Positions 10,284 to 17,700 of a DNA stretch of 64,000 nucleotides are shown here, piece by piece. A program made the translations under genes and the position numbers. The DNA lies in the NCBI RefSeq assembly GCF_009296315.1, contig NZ_WHLY01000002.1, forward strand, positions 1,984,001 to 2,048,000, given 5' to 3'. The notes below the pieces were generated by a model, which was given only the letters and a program-made list of their open reading frames with translations, made no database searches and was not told where the DNA came from. Source of the DNA: Salmonirosea aquatica (GTDB lineage: Bacteria; Bacteroidota; Bacteroidia; Cytophagales; Spirosomataceae). Position 1 is the first letter of the stretch, and each line of letters begins with the position of its first letter.

Positions 10284-10652
10284 CTATTCTTCTATTTCGG
10301 TTTCTTCGGTTTCTACCAGCATCGCCATTTCCGCCATACGGGGAGAGCGAGGCTCACGGCGTTTATTTTTAAACCTCTTCACCTGGGTCTTTAACGTCTC
10401 AACCGCCAGATCGGTGGCCTCCTCGAACGTGGTACCCTGTTCTTTCACAAACATGGTCCCGCCCGGCACGTACAGTTTCACTTCCAGGAGTTTGGTGTGT
10501 ACTTTATTGGTTTCGTTTCCGTCCAACTTCAAAAAAACTTCTCCACTTGTAATACGGTCGTAAAACGTATCCAGTTTATCCATTTTCTGTTGGATAAAAG
10601 CCAACAAACTAGCGTCGGCGTCGAAGTGGATGGCTTGCATCTGCAGTCTCAT
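10284..10652 (-). CDS. hpf: Ribosome hibernation-promoting factor (HPF/RaiA family)
   Basis: 122 residues from the chosen ATG; a GTG two codons upstream is also possible. It has the beta-alpha-beta-beta-beta-alpha S30AE pattern: MQAIHFDADASLLAFIQQKMDKLDTFYDRI, then EVFLKLDG, LLEVKLYVPG and TFEEATDLAVETLKTQVKRFKNK. Family members bind the small ribosomal subunit in slow growth and block translation or promote 100S dimers. There is no long C-terminal dimerisation domain, so it is the short type, though with an acidic tail (VETEETEIEE). Followed by a strong terminator. Confidence 0.9.
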   Translation of the reverse strand: MRLQMQAIHFDADASLLAFIQQKMDKLDTFYDRITSGEVFLKLDGNETNKVHTKLLEVKLYVPGGTMFVKEQGTTFEEATDLAVETLKTQVKRFKNKRREPRSPRMAEMAMLVETEETEIEE

Positions 10653-10719
10653 AAGCACTTTTGTTTAAGGTAAAACATACATCCTGCCGTTCTTCATCCA
10701 GGAAAGACAGGGGATAAAA

Positions 10720-10760
10720 TAGCGGTTCGGGGTATCGCGTGGCAACGTCCCGAACCGCTA
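10720..10760 (-). terminator. Terminator of the DUF4286 gene
   Basis: A 12-bp perfect stem (10720-10731 with 10749-10760, TAGCGGTTCGGG and complement) around a 17-base loop, followed on the minus strand by TTTTATCCC. It lies downstream of the gene at 10877-11179. Confidence 0.75.
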
Positions 10761-10876
10761 ATCGTCCCGGTTTTTGCCGGATGACGAATCGGTAGACTAA
10801 ATGAAGTGAATTTTCAACAGAATGTCAAGGACGAATCCGGGTTTATTTTCAAACCAGCGCTTACCCGGTAATCGGG

Positions 10877-11179
10877 TTACACTTCTTCCAGCAGCGTACG
10901 GAACGCCACATACCGATCTTTGTAGCGTCCGTGGTGATCCTGCTGCAATCGCGCCTGATGCTCATTCTGGTAGGTCAGGTAATCATCCATTTCCCGAAAG
11001 GAAAACTGAATCGAATAGGTGGTGCCTTCGTTCTCAACTTCGGTGAGCAACCGCATCATTTTGTGGGCCACCGGCAGGCCGGTAGCCATAATATCGGGGA
11101 TGTGTACGGTTTTCATCCAGTCGAACCATTCTTTCTCAGCCATCCGGCTAATGTTGACGGTAATGTTGTAGAGGATCAT
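10877..11179 (-). CDS. DUF4286 family protein
   Basis: 100 residues. The start MILYNITVNISRMAEKEWFDWMKTVHIPDIM and the motif TYSIQFSFREMDDYLTYQ fit the small DUF4286 family found almost only in Bacteroidota. The pattern suggests a dimeric alpha-beta barrel (ferredoxin-like) fold. Function is unknown. Single gene with its own terminator downstream at 10720-10760. Confidence 0.85.
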   Translation of the reverse strand: MILYNITVNISRMAEKEWFDWMKTVHIPDIMATGLPVAHKMMRLLTEVENEGTTYSIQFSFREMDDYLTYQNEHQARLQQDHHGRYKDRYVAFRTLLEEV

Positions 11180-11355
11180 GTTTTGGACTATTGGCCATCG
11201 GCCTTTTTAGGGTAGTTAAACAGCAATCAATATAGGTAAAGATGGTAAGATTACTGAGTAAGGTACCCAAAAACTGAAAATTTAGCCGGGGGTACCTTGT
11301 CCACAACTGCCAAAAAAAGCCAATTGCCAATAGCTGACAGCCGCCAACCCCTTCG

Positions 11356-11363
11356 TACCTTTG
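11356..11363 (+). promoter_or_regulatory. Putative promoter, -7 element TACCTTTG
   Basis: TACCTTTG matches TAnnTTTG exactly and ends 26 bases before the ATG at 11390. That would leave a leader of about 20 bases. No good -33 TTG at the standard distance (one TTG lies slightly too far, at 11324). Confidence 0.45.
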
Positions 11364-11389
11364 CCCCTTCACCACCAAACCTTCAAACT

Positions 11390-11809
11390 ATGAACGCTCT
11401 TGTCCATGCACATTCGGGGCTGCGCTATGTAGTGCTGGCCCTCTTGATCGCGGCCGTCGGGACTGCTTACTCGAAGTGGCAGCAAAACGACCCGAACGAT
11501 AGTAAAATATACACCTATGCGCTCATTTCGTGCCATATTCAGTTATTGCTCGGGATCGTCCTATACGTAATGAGCCCCAAGGTAGAGTTCAGCCTGCTGG
11601 GAGATAAATTCTATCGTTTCTTTACCATCGAGCACAGCCTCATGATGCTGGCCGCCATTGTTCTCATCACTGTGGGCCGGGTGCGCTCGCGCAAGGTACC
11701 CGTAGACAGCCGGCACCGCACCATTCTTTTCTTTTATGCCATGGGCCTGATTCTGATTCTGGTTTCGATTCCCTGGCCGTTCCGGAATTTGGGAGCGGGC
11801 TGGTTCTGA
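11390..11809 (+). CDS. Four-helix membrane protein, cytochrome-b-like
   Basis: 139 residues with four hydrophobic helices. Histidines recur at helix ends (VHAHSGLRYVVL, SCHIQLLLGIVL, IEHSLMMLAAIV), a layout expected for a small di-haem cytochrome b. Relatives in Cytophagales are usually labelled cytochrome B, but I know of no experimental proof. The frame extends upstream to 11297, but the Met at 11390 follows a matching promoter element and begins the conserved HSGLRY motif. Its 3' terminator runs straight into the start of the PQQ dehydrogenase gene, so the two could be partners in electron transfer (inference). Confidence 0.7.
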   Translation: MNALVHAHSGLRYVVLALLIAAVGTAYSKWQQNDPNDSKIYTYALISCHIQLLLGIVLYVMSPKVEFSLLGDKFYRFFTIEHSLMMLAAIVLITVGRVRSRKVPVDSRHRTILFFYAMGLILILVSIPWPFRNLGAGWF

Positions 11810-11832
11810 GGTACCTTCTGTCAGTATTTCCC

Positions 11833-11876
11833 ACGGAGATTTTCCTTTTCACTGAAAAGGAAAATCTCCGTTTTTT
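11833..11876 (+). terminator. Strong hairpin plus T6 abutting the next start codon
   Basis: An 18-bp perfect stem (11833-11850 with 11854-11871), loop ACT, followed by a T run at 11871-11876. As a terminator it is textbook. The ATG of the PQQ dehydrogenase begins at 11877, immediately after the T run. The only purine-rich ribosome-site candidate (AAAGGAAAA) is therefore buried in the stem. It could end the upstream transcript, act as an attenuator, or gate translation of the next gene. Confidence 0.85.
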
Positions 11877-14009
11877 ATGAAAGCCAAATTCATTGTTATT
11901 CCCGCAGCGGTTATTCTGGGCGGAATACTACTCTTCAACTTCATCCAGAGCCCTCCCCTTGCATCCTCTGAGTGGCGCGAGTACCTCGGTGGCCCCGACC
12001 GGGCCCATTACTCGCCTCTCACAGAAATAACCCCCGAAAATGTAAAAAACCTACAGGTTGCCTGGGAGTACCATACCCGGGACACCACCGGGCAGATGCA
12101 GTGCAATCCCATCATCGTGGACGGGGTACTGTACGCCCCTACTGCCTCCGGACAGATTTTCGCCCTCGATGCCGCCAGTGGAAAGGAGCTCTGGCGCTAC
12201 ACCGACTCCCGCGATCCGCAGGCCTCCAACACCAGCCGGGGGGTTACTTACTGGGCCGATGGCGACGACAGGCGTATCCTGTTCTCGGCCGGTACCTGGC
12301 TCTACGCGCTGAATGCCCGCACAGGCCAATTGGTCGAATCGTTTGGCGACAAAGGTAGGGTAAGCCTGCGGCTGGGTCTGCCCGAAAATGCGCAAAATAA
12401 GTTTATCTGCTCCAACACGCCGGGTACCATCTACAAGGATCTGATTGTGATGCCCGTGCGGCTGTCCGAAGGGCCCGATGCCGCGCCCGGCCACGTGCGG
12501 GCGTTCAATGTCCGTACCGGGTCGCTGGCCTGGACGTTCCGCACGATTCCGCATCCCGGCGAAGCGGGCTACGAAACTTGGGGTAAGGAGAACTGGAAAA
12601 ACACCGACGTGGGGGCCGCCAACAACTGGGCCGGCATGGCTATCGACCGGGAGCGTGGTATTATCTATGTACCTACCGGCTCAGCGGGTTATGATTTCTA
12701 CGGCGGCAACCGACCTGGCAACAACCTCTACGCCAACTGCCTGCTGGCGTTGGATGCGGCTACGGGTAAGCGGAAGTGGCATTTTCAGTTTGTCCACCAC
12801 GATGTGTGGGACCGCGATCTACCCTCGCCCCCTACCCTCGTGCAGGTCAAGCGGGACGGCCCCGACGGTCGGCCCCGACTCATCGACGCCGTGGCCCAGA
12901 TCACCAAGTCGGGCTTTGTGTTTGTATTCGACCGCGTGACGGGTAAATCGTTGTTTCCGATCAAGGAAATAAAGGTACCTACCAACGGCCTACCCGGCGA
13001 GGTACCTTCGGCCACGCAACCCGTACCCCTGCGGCCCGCTCCCTTTTCCCGGCAAAACATTGGCGACAACGACGTGAATCCCTACGCCGAGAACAAGGAA
13101 GAACTGCAGGCCAGACTCAAAAGTATTCGTCACAAAGATCAGTTTGAGCTACCCAGTCAGGAAGGTACCCTCATCTTCCCCGGCTTCGATGGCGGTGGCG
13201 AGTGGGGCGGCCCCGCCTACGACGCCGAAACGGGCCTGCTCTACATCAATTCCAATGAAATGGCCTGGGTGATGCGCATGGAACCTACCCCAAAAAAAGA
13301 TGAACTGGCGGGTTTGACGCCCGGCCAGAAGGTGTACCAAATCAACTGCGCCACCTGCCACGGAGCCGGGCGCAAAGGAAATCCCAAAAGTGGCTACCCC
13401 TCGCTGGTAGACATCGGTACCCGTCGCGACCGCGCCTACGTACATACTTTGGTAAAAAACGGGAAGGGAATGATGCCGGGTTTCTCGTACCTCAAGGACG
13501 GCGAACACGAGGCACTACTAGCCTTTTTGTTTAACGAAGAAAAGGTAGAAGCCGGTGGCAAAATAGCTGCCACTACCTTTCCCCTACCCTTCAAGATGGA
13601 TGGCTATAACAAATTTCTGGATCAAAACGGCTACCCAGCCATCAGTCCGCCTTGGGGTCAACTGAGCGCCCTGAACCTCAATACGGGCGAATATGAATGG
13701 AAAATTCCGCTGGGTGAGTTCAAGGAACTGATTGCGAAGGGTATCCCGCCCACCGGGTGCGAAAACTATGGCGGCCCAGTCGTAACAGCCGGGGGGGTAC
13801 TTTTCATCGCTGCCACCAAGGACGGCATGTTCCGCGCCTTCGACAAGCGCACGGGCAAGCTGCTGTACCAAACCGAGCTACCCGCCGGAGGCTTCGCTAC
13901 GCCCTCGGTATACGAAGCAGGTGGGAAACAGTACGTAGTCATCGCCTGCGGGGGTACCAAGCTGGGTACCAAGAAGGGAGATAGTTATGTGGCGTTTGCA
14001 CTGCCGTGA
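11877..14009 (+). CDS. PQQ-dependent dehydrogenase with inserted cytochrome c domain
   Basis: 710 residues. An N-terminal signal/anchor (KFIVIPAAVILGGILLFNFI) precedes an eight-bladed quinoprotein propeller with repeated tryptophan-docking motifs (GQIFALDAASGKELWRY, NCLLALDAATGKRKWHFQ, MFRAFDKRTGKLLYQTELP). Between late blades sits a c-type haem site C491-A-T-C494-H495 with a downstream GMMPGF supplying the likely axial Met. Such enzymes oxidise sugars or alcohols in the periplasm and pass electrons through their own haem to the respiratory chain. The layout matches Bacteroidota glucose-dehydrogenase-like quinoproteins; the substrate is not fixed by sequence. No pqq biosynthesis genes are nearby, so PQQ may be scavenged. 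Its start codon touches the preceding terminator hairpin. Confidence 0.92.
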   Translation: MKAKFIVIPAAVILGGILLFNFIQSPPLASSEWREYLGGPDRAHYSPLTEITPENVKNLQVAWEYHTRDTTGQMQCNPIIVDGVLYAPTASGQIFALDAASGKELWRYTDSRDPQASNTSRGVTYWADGDDRRILFSAGTWLYALNARTGQLVESFGDKGRVSLRLGLPENAQNKFICSNTPGTIYKDLIVMPVRLSEGPDAAPGHVRAFNVRTGSLAWTFRTIPHPGEAGYETWGKENWKNTDVGAANNWAGMAIDRERGIIYVPTGSAGYDFYGGNRPGNNLYANCLLALDAATGKRKWHFQFVHHDVWDRDLPSPPTLVQVKRDGPDGRPRLIDAVAQITKSGFVFVFDRVTGKSLFPIKEIKVPTNGLPGEVPSATQPVPLRPAPFSRQNIGDNDVNPYAENKEELQARLKSIRHKDQFELPSQEGTLIFPGFDGGGEWGGPAYDAETGLLYINSNEMAWVMRMEPTPKKDELAGLTPGQKVYQINCATCHGAGRKGNPKSGYPSLVDIGTRRDRAYVHTLVKNGKGMMPGFSYLKDGEHEALLAFLFNEEKVEAGGKIAATTFPLPFKMDGYNKFLDQNGYPAISPPWGQLSALNLNTGEYEWKIPLGEFKELIAKGIPPTGCENYGGPVVTAGGVLFIAATKDGMFRAFDKRTGKLLYQTELPAGGFATPSVYEAGGKQYVVIACGGTKLGTKKGDSYVAFALP

Positions 14010-14114
14010 GTTGTCATTACCAGTTGTAGACTAGTTCGATATTTGTCTCCAGTTTTAAATCGGCAACAGCTAGAGAGAACTAGCAGGTATTTCAAAATCA
14101 CATATAGATACGCT

Positions 14115-15833
14115 ATGATAAATATCCCGATAACAATTAGAAAAAAACCTTTAGGCAACTTTAACGTTACCAGACAGATACATTCCCAGATGAAAAAAGG
14201 ATTCGATACTCTGGATCATTACTCGCCGCAAATCTTATTAAATATAAATAAGAAAATCAATGAAGAATATGACCTTTCACGGGCTATAAAAGAATCTTAT
14301 GGTAAAATAAAAGGACATTTCCCCAGTGTTGATAATTATGCAATCGAAATAAGGGTTCAAATATATTGTGATTTTGAAAAAATAAATATTGAAAGCGAAT
14401 TTCCACAATACATAGGATTCAATAATTGCATTGGAAACAAAGTGATTATTAAAGAAAGCAACAATGTAATAAATGATTTTTCTAAACTAACAAATCTTAC
14501 TATTTTTAATTGCGAAATAAAAAATTTAGAAATCTATTCAAATATATCATCGTTAATTATTGAAAATTTAAAATCTTGCAACTCTTTTGTAATTGAATTC
14601 AAATCAATAGCAAAAGTAAAAATGAACAATTTTTCAATTAAAGGTCAAATTAAAGAAATTACAGTATCGAATGTAACATCAGATGATTTATCTCTGGACA
14701 TAGAAGACAATAAACCTGATGGCTTTGAAACAGAGCAAGTTATTATAAAAATTTCAAATTCTAATTTTATATCAGCAAAAATAAAATCTCAAAGAATCAT
14801 ATCATTCAATTCAACGAACAATAAAATTCAAAATTTATATTTAAATCCTCAGATTAAAGCAAATGATATAGATATATTAAATACTGATTTGAAGGAAGTT
14901 AACATATTTATTCCAATTTTTGGTATAGAGCAGATAAACTTCATAAAGTGTTCAAACTTAAATAATATACTTATTTCTAAATCATTTGAAATAATTGAAG
15001 AGTCAGTGACAGTCAATAACCTTATGGTATCTAAAACATCCTTCTCAAAAGAATTTATTGGCTTCTTTTCTTATTTCATTTCAAACAAAATCGTGTTTGA
15101 AAATTGTATAAACAGGGGAGAATTAAATTTCGAAAATATGAATGTTAATTTATATTTACAGATAATAAATTCTGTTATGGGAAAAATGCTCTTTATTAAT
15201 TCAAATATTGGAAGTGAACTTAGAATGAAAAATTCAAATATTGAAGATGTAAAGTTATTTACTACTGAATTGCCATCAACCATTCATGTAACGAATCACA
15301 CAGTCACTGAATTAAAAAATATACAGGATGCCTATAGGCAATTGAAGGTAATTTCAGAGAAAAGTTCAAATAAGGAAAAAGTTATATTTTATAGATCTAA
15401 GGAACTAGACACATATTACGAAAGTTTAAGTTTTCTCAATAAGCAACAAATCTTAGAAAAAATTACTATTGGCTTAAATAGAATTTCAAACAGACATACA
15501 CTTAATTGGGGCTATCCCTTATTCTGGTTAATATTTTTAGGGACTATAAACTTTATAATGTTTTTGTATTCACTGGGAGCATTCAGTATTGACCTTCCAT
15601 ATATATATATAATAGATACGAAACTTTACAGTTATCTTTTTGATTGGTTCATACCTGGATACCTATACCCAACTCGTAATAAGATTGCGTTAATATTAGA
15701 AACGTTTAATTACCCTGATTTCACTTCCTTACCTTTATACAGTAAATTGATTGTTTTTGAAAACGACATTCTTCTTCTTCCGTACTGTATCTATCAATTC
15801 ATTGCTGCTTTTAGACGACATGGTATAAAATAG
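14115..15833 (+). CDS. AT-rich orphan gene: beta-solenoid-like protein with C-terminal membrane helices
   Basis: 572 residues from the ATG at 14115 (a TTG at 14043 would add 24). I do not recognise a named family. Residues about 60-420 are a run of short strands rich in Asn, Ile, Ser and Lys at regular spacing (VIIKESNN, LTIFNCEIKNLEIYSNISSL, KIVFENCINRGELNFENMN, MLFINSNIGSELRMKNSNIE), which suggests a right-handed beta-solenoid. A helical stretch (AYRQLKVISEKSSNKEKVIF) and NRISNRHTLNWGYP then lead into a hydrophobic helix near 465-490 and another near 550-568. The C-terminal pattern resembles some pentapeptide-repeat-like membrane proteins (recall, unverified). Base composition is well over 70% A+T and GGTACC is absent, unlike its neighbours: likely horizontal transfer. 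Single gene. Confidence 0.7.
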   Translation: MINIPITIRKKPLGNFNVTRQIHSQMKKGFDTLDHYSPQILLNINKKINEEYDLSRAIKESYGKIKGHFPSVDNYAIEIRVQIYCDFEKINIESEFPQYIGFNNCIGNKVIIKESNNVINDFSKLTNLTIFNCEIKNLEIYSNISSLIIENLKSCNSFVIEFKSIAKVKMNNFSIKGQIKEITVSNVTSDDLSLDIEDNKPDGFETEQVIIKISNSNFISAKIKSQRIISFNSTNNKIQNLYLNPQIKANDIDILNTDLKEVNIFIPIFGIEQINFIKCSNLNNILISKSFEIIEESVTVNNLMVSKTSFSKEFIGFFSYFISNKIVFENCINRGELNFENMNVNLYLQIINSVMGKMLFINSNIGSELRMKNSNIEDVKLFTTELPSTIHVTNHTVTELKNIQDAYRQLKVISEKSSNKEKVIFYRSKELDTYYESLSFLNKQQILEKITIGLNRISNRHTLNWGYPLFWLIFLGTINFIMFLYSLGAFSIDLPYIYIIDTKLYSYLFDWFIPGYLYPTRNKIALILETFNYPDFTSLPLYSKLIVFENDILLLPYCIYQFIAAFRRHGIK

Positions 15834-15974
15834 TAAATATTTTATACTCCATCACAACTTAAAAAACTATCTACTTTTGTGTGTCATTTGTAGCTTCTGC
15901 GATGAGTAGGGCGCGCGGGGATAACAACATATAGAGAACCACTACTCAGGTGAAAGCAAAATCAAGGTTACCAC

Positions 15975-16481
15975 ATGAACGCCATCCTTGAATCCTACAA
16001 ACCGAAAAATGTAAGAATGCTTTTCATCGCCGAAGCACCGGGATTCAATAGTTCAGGGGATTTGATTCAACATTTTTATTTTGCCAACAATAACCTCTTT
16101 CGGACCATTTTTACGGCATTTGAACTAGTGTATGGCAGTTTTGATTCTGCTCAGGCCTTTTTATTCTTCTTCAAATCCTTAGGATGCTACCTCGACCATT
16201 TGAGCCTTGTCGCTATCAACAGAAGTGACAAAGAAGAAAGGAAGGCTGGGCGACAGAAGGCGGTTCCGTCTTTGGCTGCGCGCCTGAAATCCTACAAACC
16301 TGAAATTATAATTGTTCTGATGAAAGACATTCAAAAGCAAGTGGTGGAGACATTGGAAATTTCAGGGATCGATACCGTTCGTCTGCTCGAAGCGGTTCCT
16401 TACCCCGCCGGAAGCGATACCAACCGGAAAAATTACATTGCCGAAATCGCCAGTCTGTTGCGAGATATTGAAATCAATTAA
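15975..16481 (+). CDS. Hypothetical protein, possibly uracil-DNA-glycosylase-like fold
   Basis: 168 residues, soluble. The start MLFIAEAPGF, the central ELVYGSFDSAQAFLFFFKSLGCYLDHL, the AVPSLAARLKSYKPEIIIVLM strand-turn and the ending LEAVPYPAGS are conserved-looking. The IAEAPG loop resembles motif A of UDG-superfamily proteins, and a strand ending in a hydrophobic I/V run followed by a late P-P loop fits that fold. The match is weak and the active residues are not certain. An upstream TACTTTTG (15872-15879) could be its -7 element, with a long leader. It converges on the DUF1810 gene with only 18 bases between and no terminator. Confidence 0.5.
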   Translation: MNAILESYKPKNVRMLFIAEAPGFNSSGDLIQHFYFANNNLFRTIFTAFELVYGSFDSAQAFLFFFKSLGCYLDHLSLVAINRSDKEERKAGRQKAVPSLAARLKSYKPEIIIVLMKDIQKQVVETLEISGIDTVRLLEAVPYPAGSDTNRKNYIAEIASLLRDIEIN

Positions 16482-16499
16482 GCCTTGGCTTAGTATTGC

Positions 16500-16928
16500 C
16501 TACATCTTACTTAAAATCCGAACAGTTTGCGGATCTTCCTCACCACCGTAGTAGTTATCCAAAACTTGTAAAAATACGTCGTTGTCGGTGCTCACCGATT
16601 TGAACAAGGTCATGCTGGATCTCAATTTCAGATCGTCCGGTGTGCCAAAAATATCAGTGGCCGACTTGTCCTCCACCGAAAGTAATGCCTGCGAAGCCTC
16701 CCGTAGCCGCTCACCGAGCGTAGGATGGTTCAGATATGCTAACGCCTCTTCCCGACTTTTGATGGCGTACGTTTTCGAGATTTCGGTTTGGCCCAGGCCG
16801 ACAATTTGAGGGAAAATAAACCACATCCAGTGGGTTTGCTTCCGGCCGTTGCGAATTTCCTTCAGGGCGGTTTCGTACACGTTTTCCTGGGCAGCTACAA
16901 AGCGGTTCAAGTCATGGGGATCGTTCAT
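16500..16928 (-). CDS. DUF1810 family protein
   Basis: 142 residues from the ATG at 16928. DUF1810 hallmarks: DLNRFVAAQENVYETALKEIRNGRKQTHWMWFIFPQIVGLG at the start, then SKTYAIKSREEALAYLNHPTLGERL and a late DDLKLRSSMTLF. Family function is unknown. The frame is open upstream to 17066 but that part overlaps the DoxX gene and lacks similarity, so the shorter start is used. It begins 25 bases after the DoxX stop, so it is probably the last gene of that operon. Confidence 0.9.
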   Translation of the reverse strand: MNDPHDLNRFVAAQENVYETALKEIRNGRKQTHWMWFIFPQIVGLGQTEISKTYAIKSREEALAYLNHPTLGERLREASQALLSVEDKSATDIFGTPDDLKLRSSMTLFKSVSTDNDVFLQVLDNYYGGEEDPQTVRILSKM

Positions 16929-16953
16929 GATGAAGGTAGTTAAGGGATTTGGG

Positions 16954-17667
16954 TTAATCATCCGGGGCTTTTTCATAAGTCGCCAGACATTGGTCGAGCG
17001 GTTGCCCGTGGGTATGAATACATTCACAAAAATCATTCCCTGCTCTGGTTCTGTTACTCCCTTCAAACTGTTGCTTACACTCTGCTATCGTGTTGCGAGG
17101 CATTACGTCGTAGACTTTAAGAAAAATCAGTACCGCAAGGACAACCGTAGCCACCACACCCGCGAAAAAAACAGTCGGGAATTTTTTACTGAGTTTTTTC
17201 TGCTTCTGAGTAGCATCCAGGGAAGTTGTGTTAAACGGGAAAATGTACTTTATCTTATCGTAATTCCAGCAGAGCAGGTACAGATTGGCCAGTACCATCA
17301 AAGGGGCCGTAATATGCGACCCTTCGAAGCGCACAGCCAGTGAAAGAATGCAGATATTGAGTATGATGGGAAAGTAAATAAGTGCTCCGAGCGTCACCGT
17401 GCGCGGAATAAGTATCAGGATGGCTGCCAACATTTGCATTACCCCAATGAAGGGATAATAATAACCCGTATGAAACAACGCCTCCAGATAATGACCCATC
17501 GGGTGATTATTGGACAAAGCAGTAAATCGCTCGCCGTTAATCTTCACGAAGCCCGAAGGCAAAAATCCGGCGGCCAAAGCAATACGATTGAAAATAGAGA
17601 AATACCAAAGCGATCGGTTATGTTTTACCTGGGCGTGGAATTGGTCGAGTTTAGAGGAAATGCTCAT
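16954..17667 (-). CDS. DoxX-like membrane protein with cysteine-containing C-terminal tail
   Basis: 237 residues. Four or five hydrophobic helices (FSIFNRIALAAGFLPSGFVK, YYPFIGVMQMLAAILILIP, LGALIYFPIILNICILSL, HITAPLMVLANLYLLC) give a DoxX/SURF4-like core. A further helix (FFAGVVATVVLAVLIFLKV) then leads into a tail of about 45 residues with three Cys (IAECKQQF, NDFCECIHTHG plus QPLDQCLATY). The tail is unusual for DoxX and could bind a metal or form disulfides outside the membrane. It begins 33 bases after the DUF4153 gene and is followed by DUF1810 in the same direction. DoxX relatives are linked to quinone or thiosulfate redox in some organisms; no role can be fixed here. Confidence 0.75.
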   Translation of the reverse strand: MSISSKLDQFHAQVKHNRSLWYFSIFNRIALAAGFLPSGFVKINGERFTALSNNHPMGHYLEALFHTGYYYPFIGVMQMLAAILILIPRTVTLGALIYFPIILNICILSLAVRFEGSHITAPLMVLANLYLLCWNYDKIKYIFPFNTTSLDATQKQKKLSKKFPTVFFAGVVATVVLAVLIFLKVYDVMPRNTIAECKQQFEGSNRTRAGNDFCECIHTHGQPLDQCLATYEKAPDD

Positions 17668-17700
17668 TGCTAGTCGAAGGTACAGCCAAGGAATTTACTC

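Noticed and set aside
11148-11378. A 76-codon minus-strand frame between DUF4286 and the cytochrome-b-like gene
   Set aside because: It overlaps the DUF4286 start and the + strand promoter region, and shows no conserved pattern.
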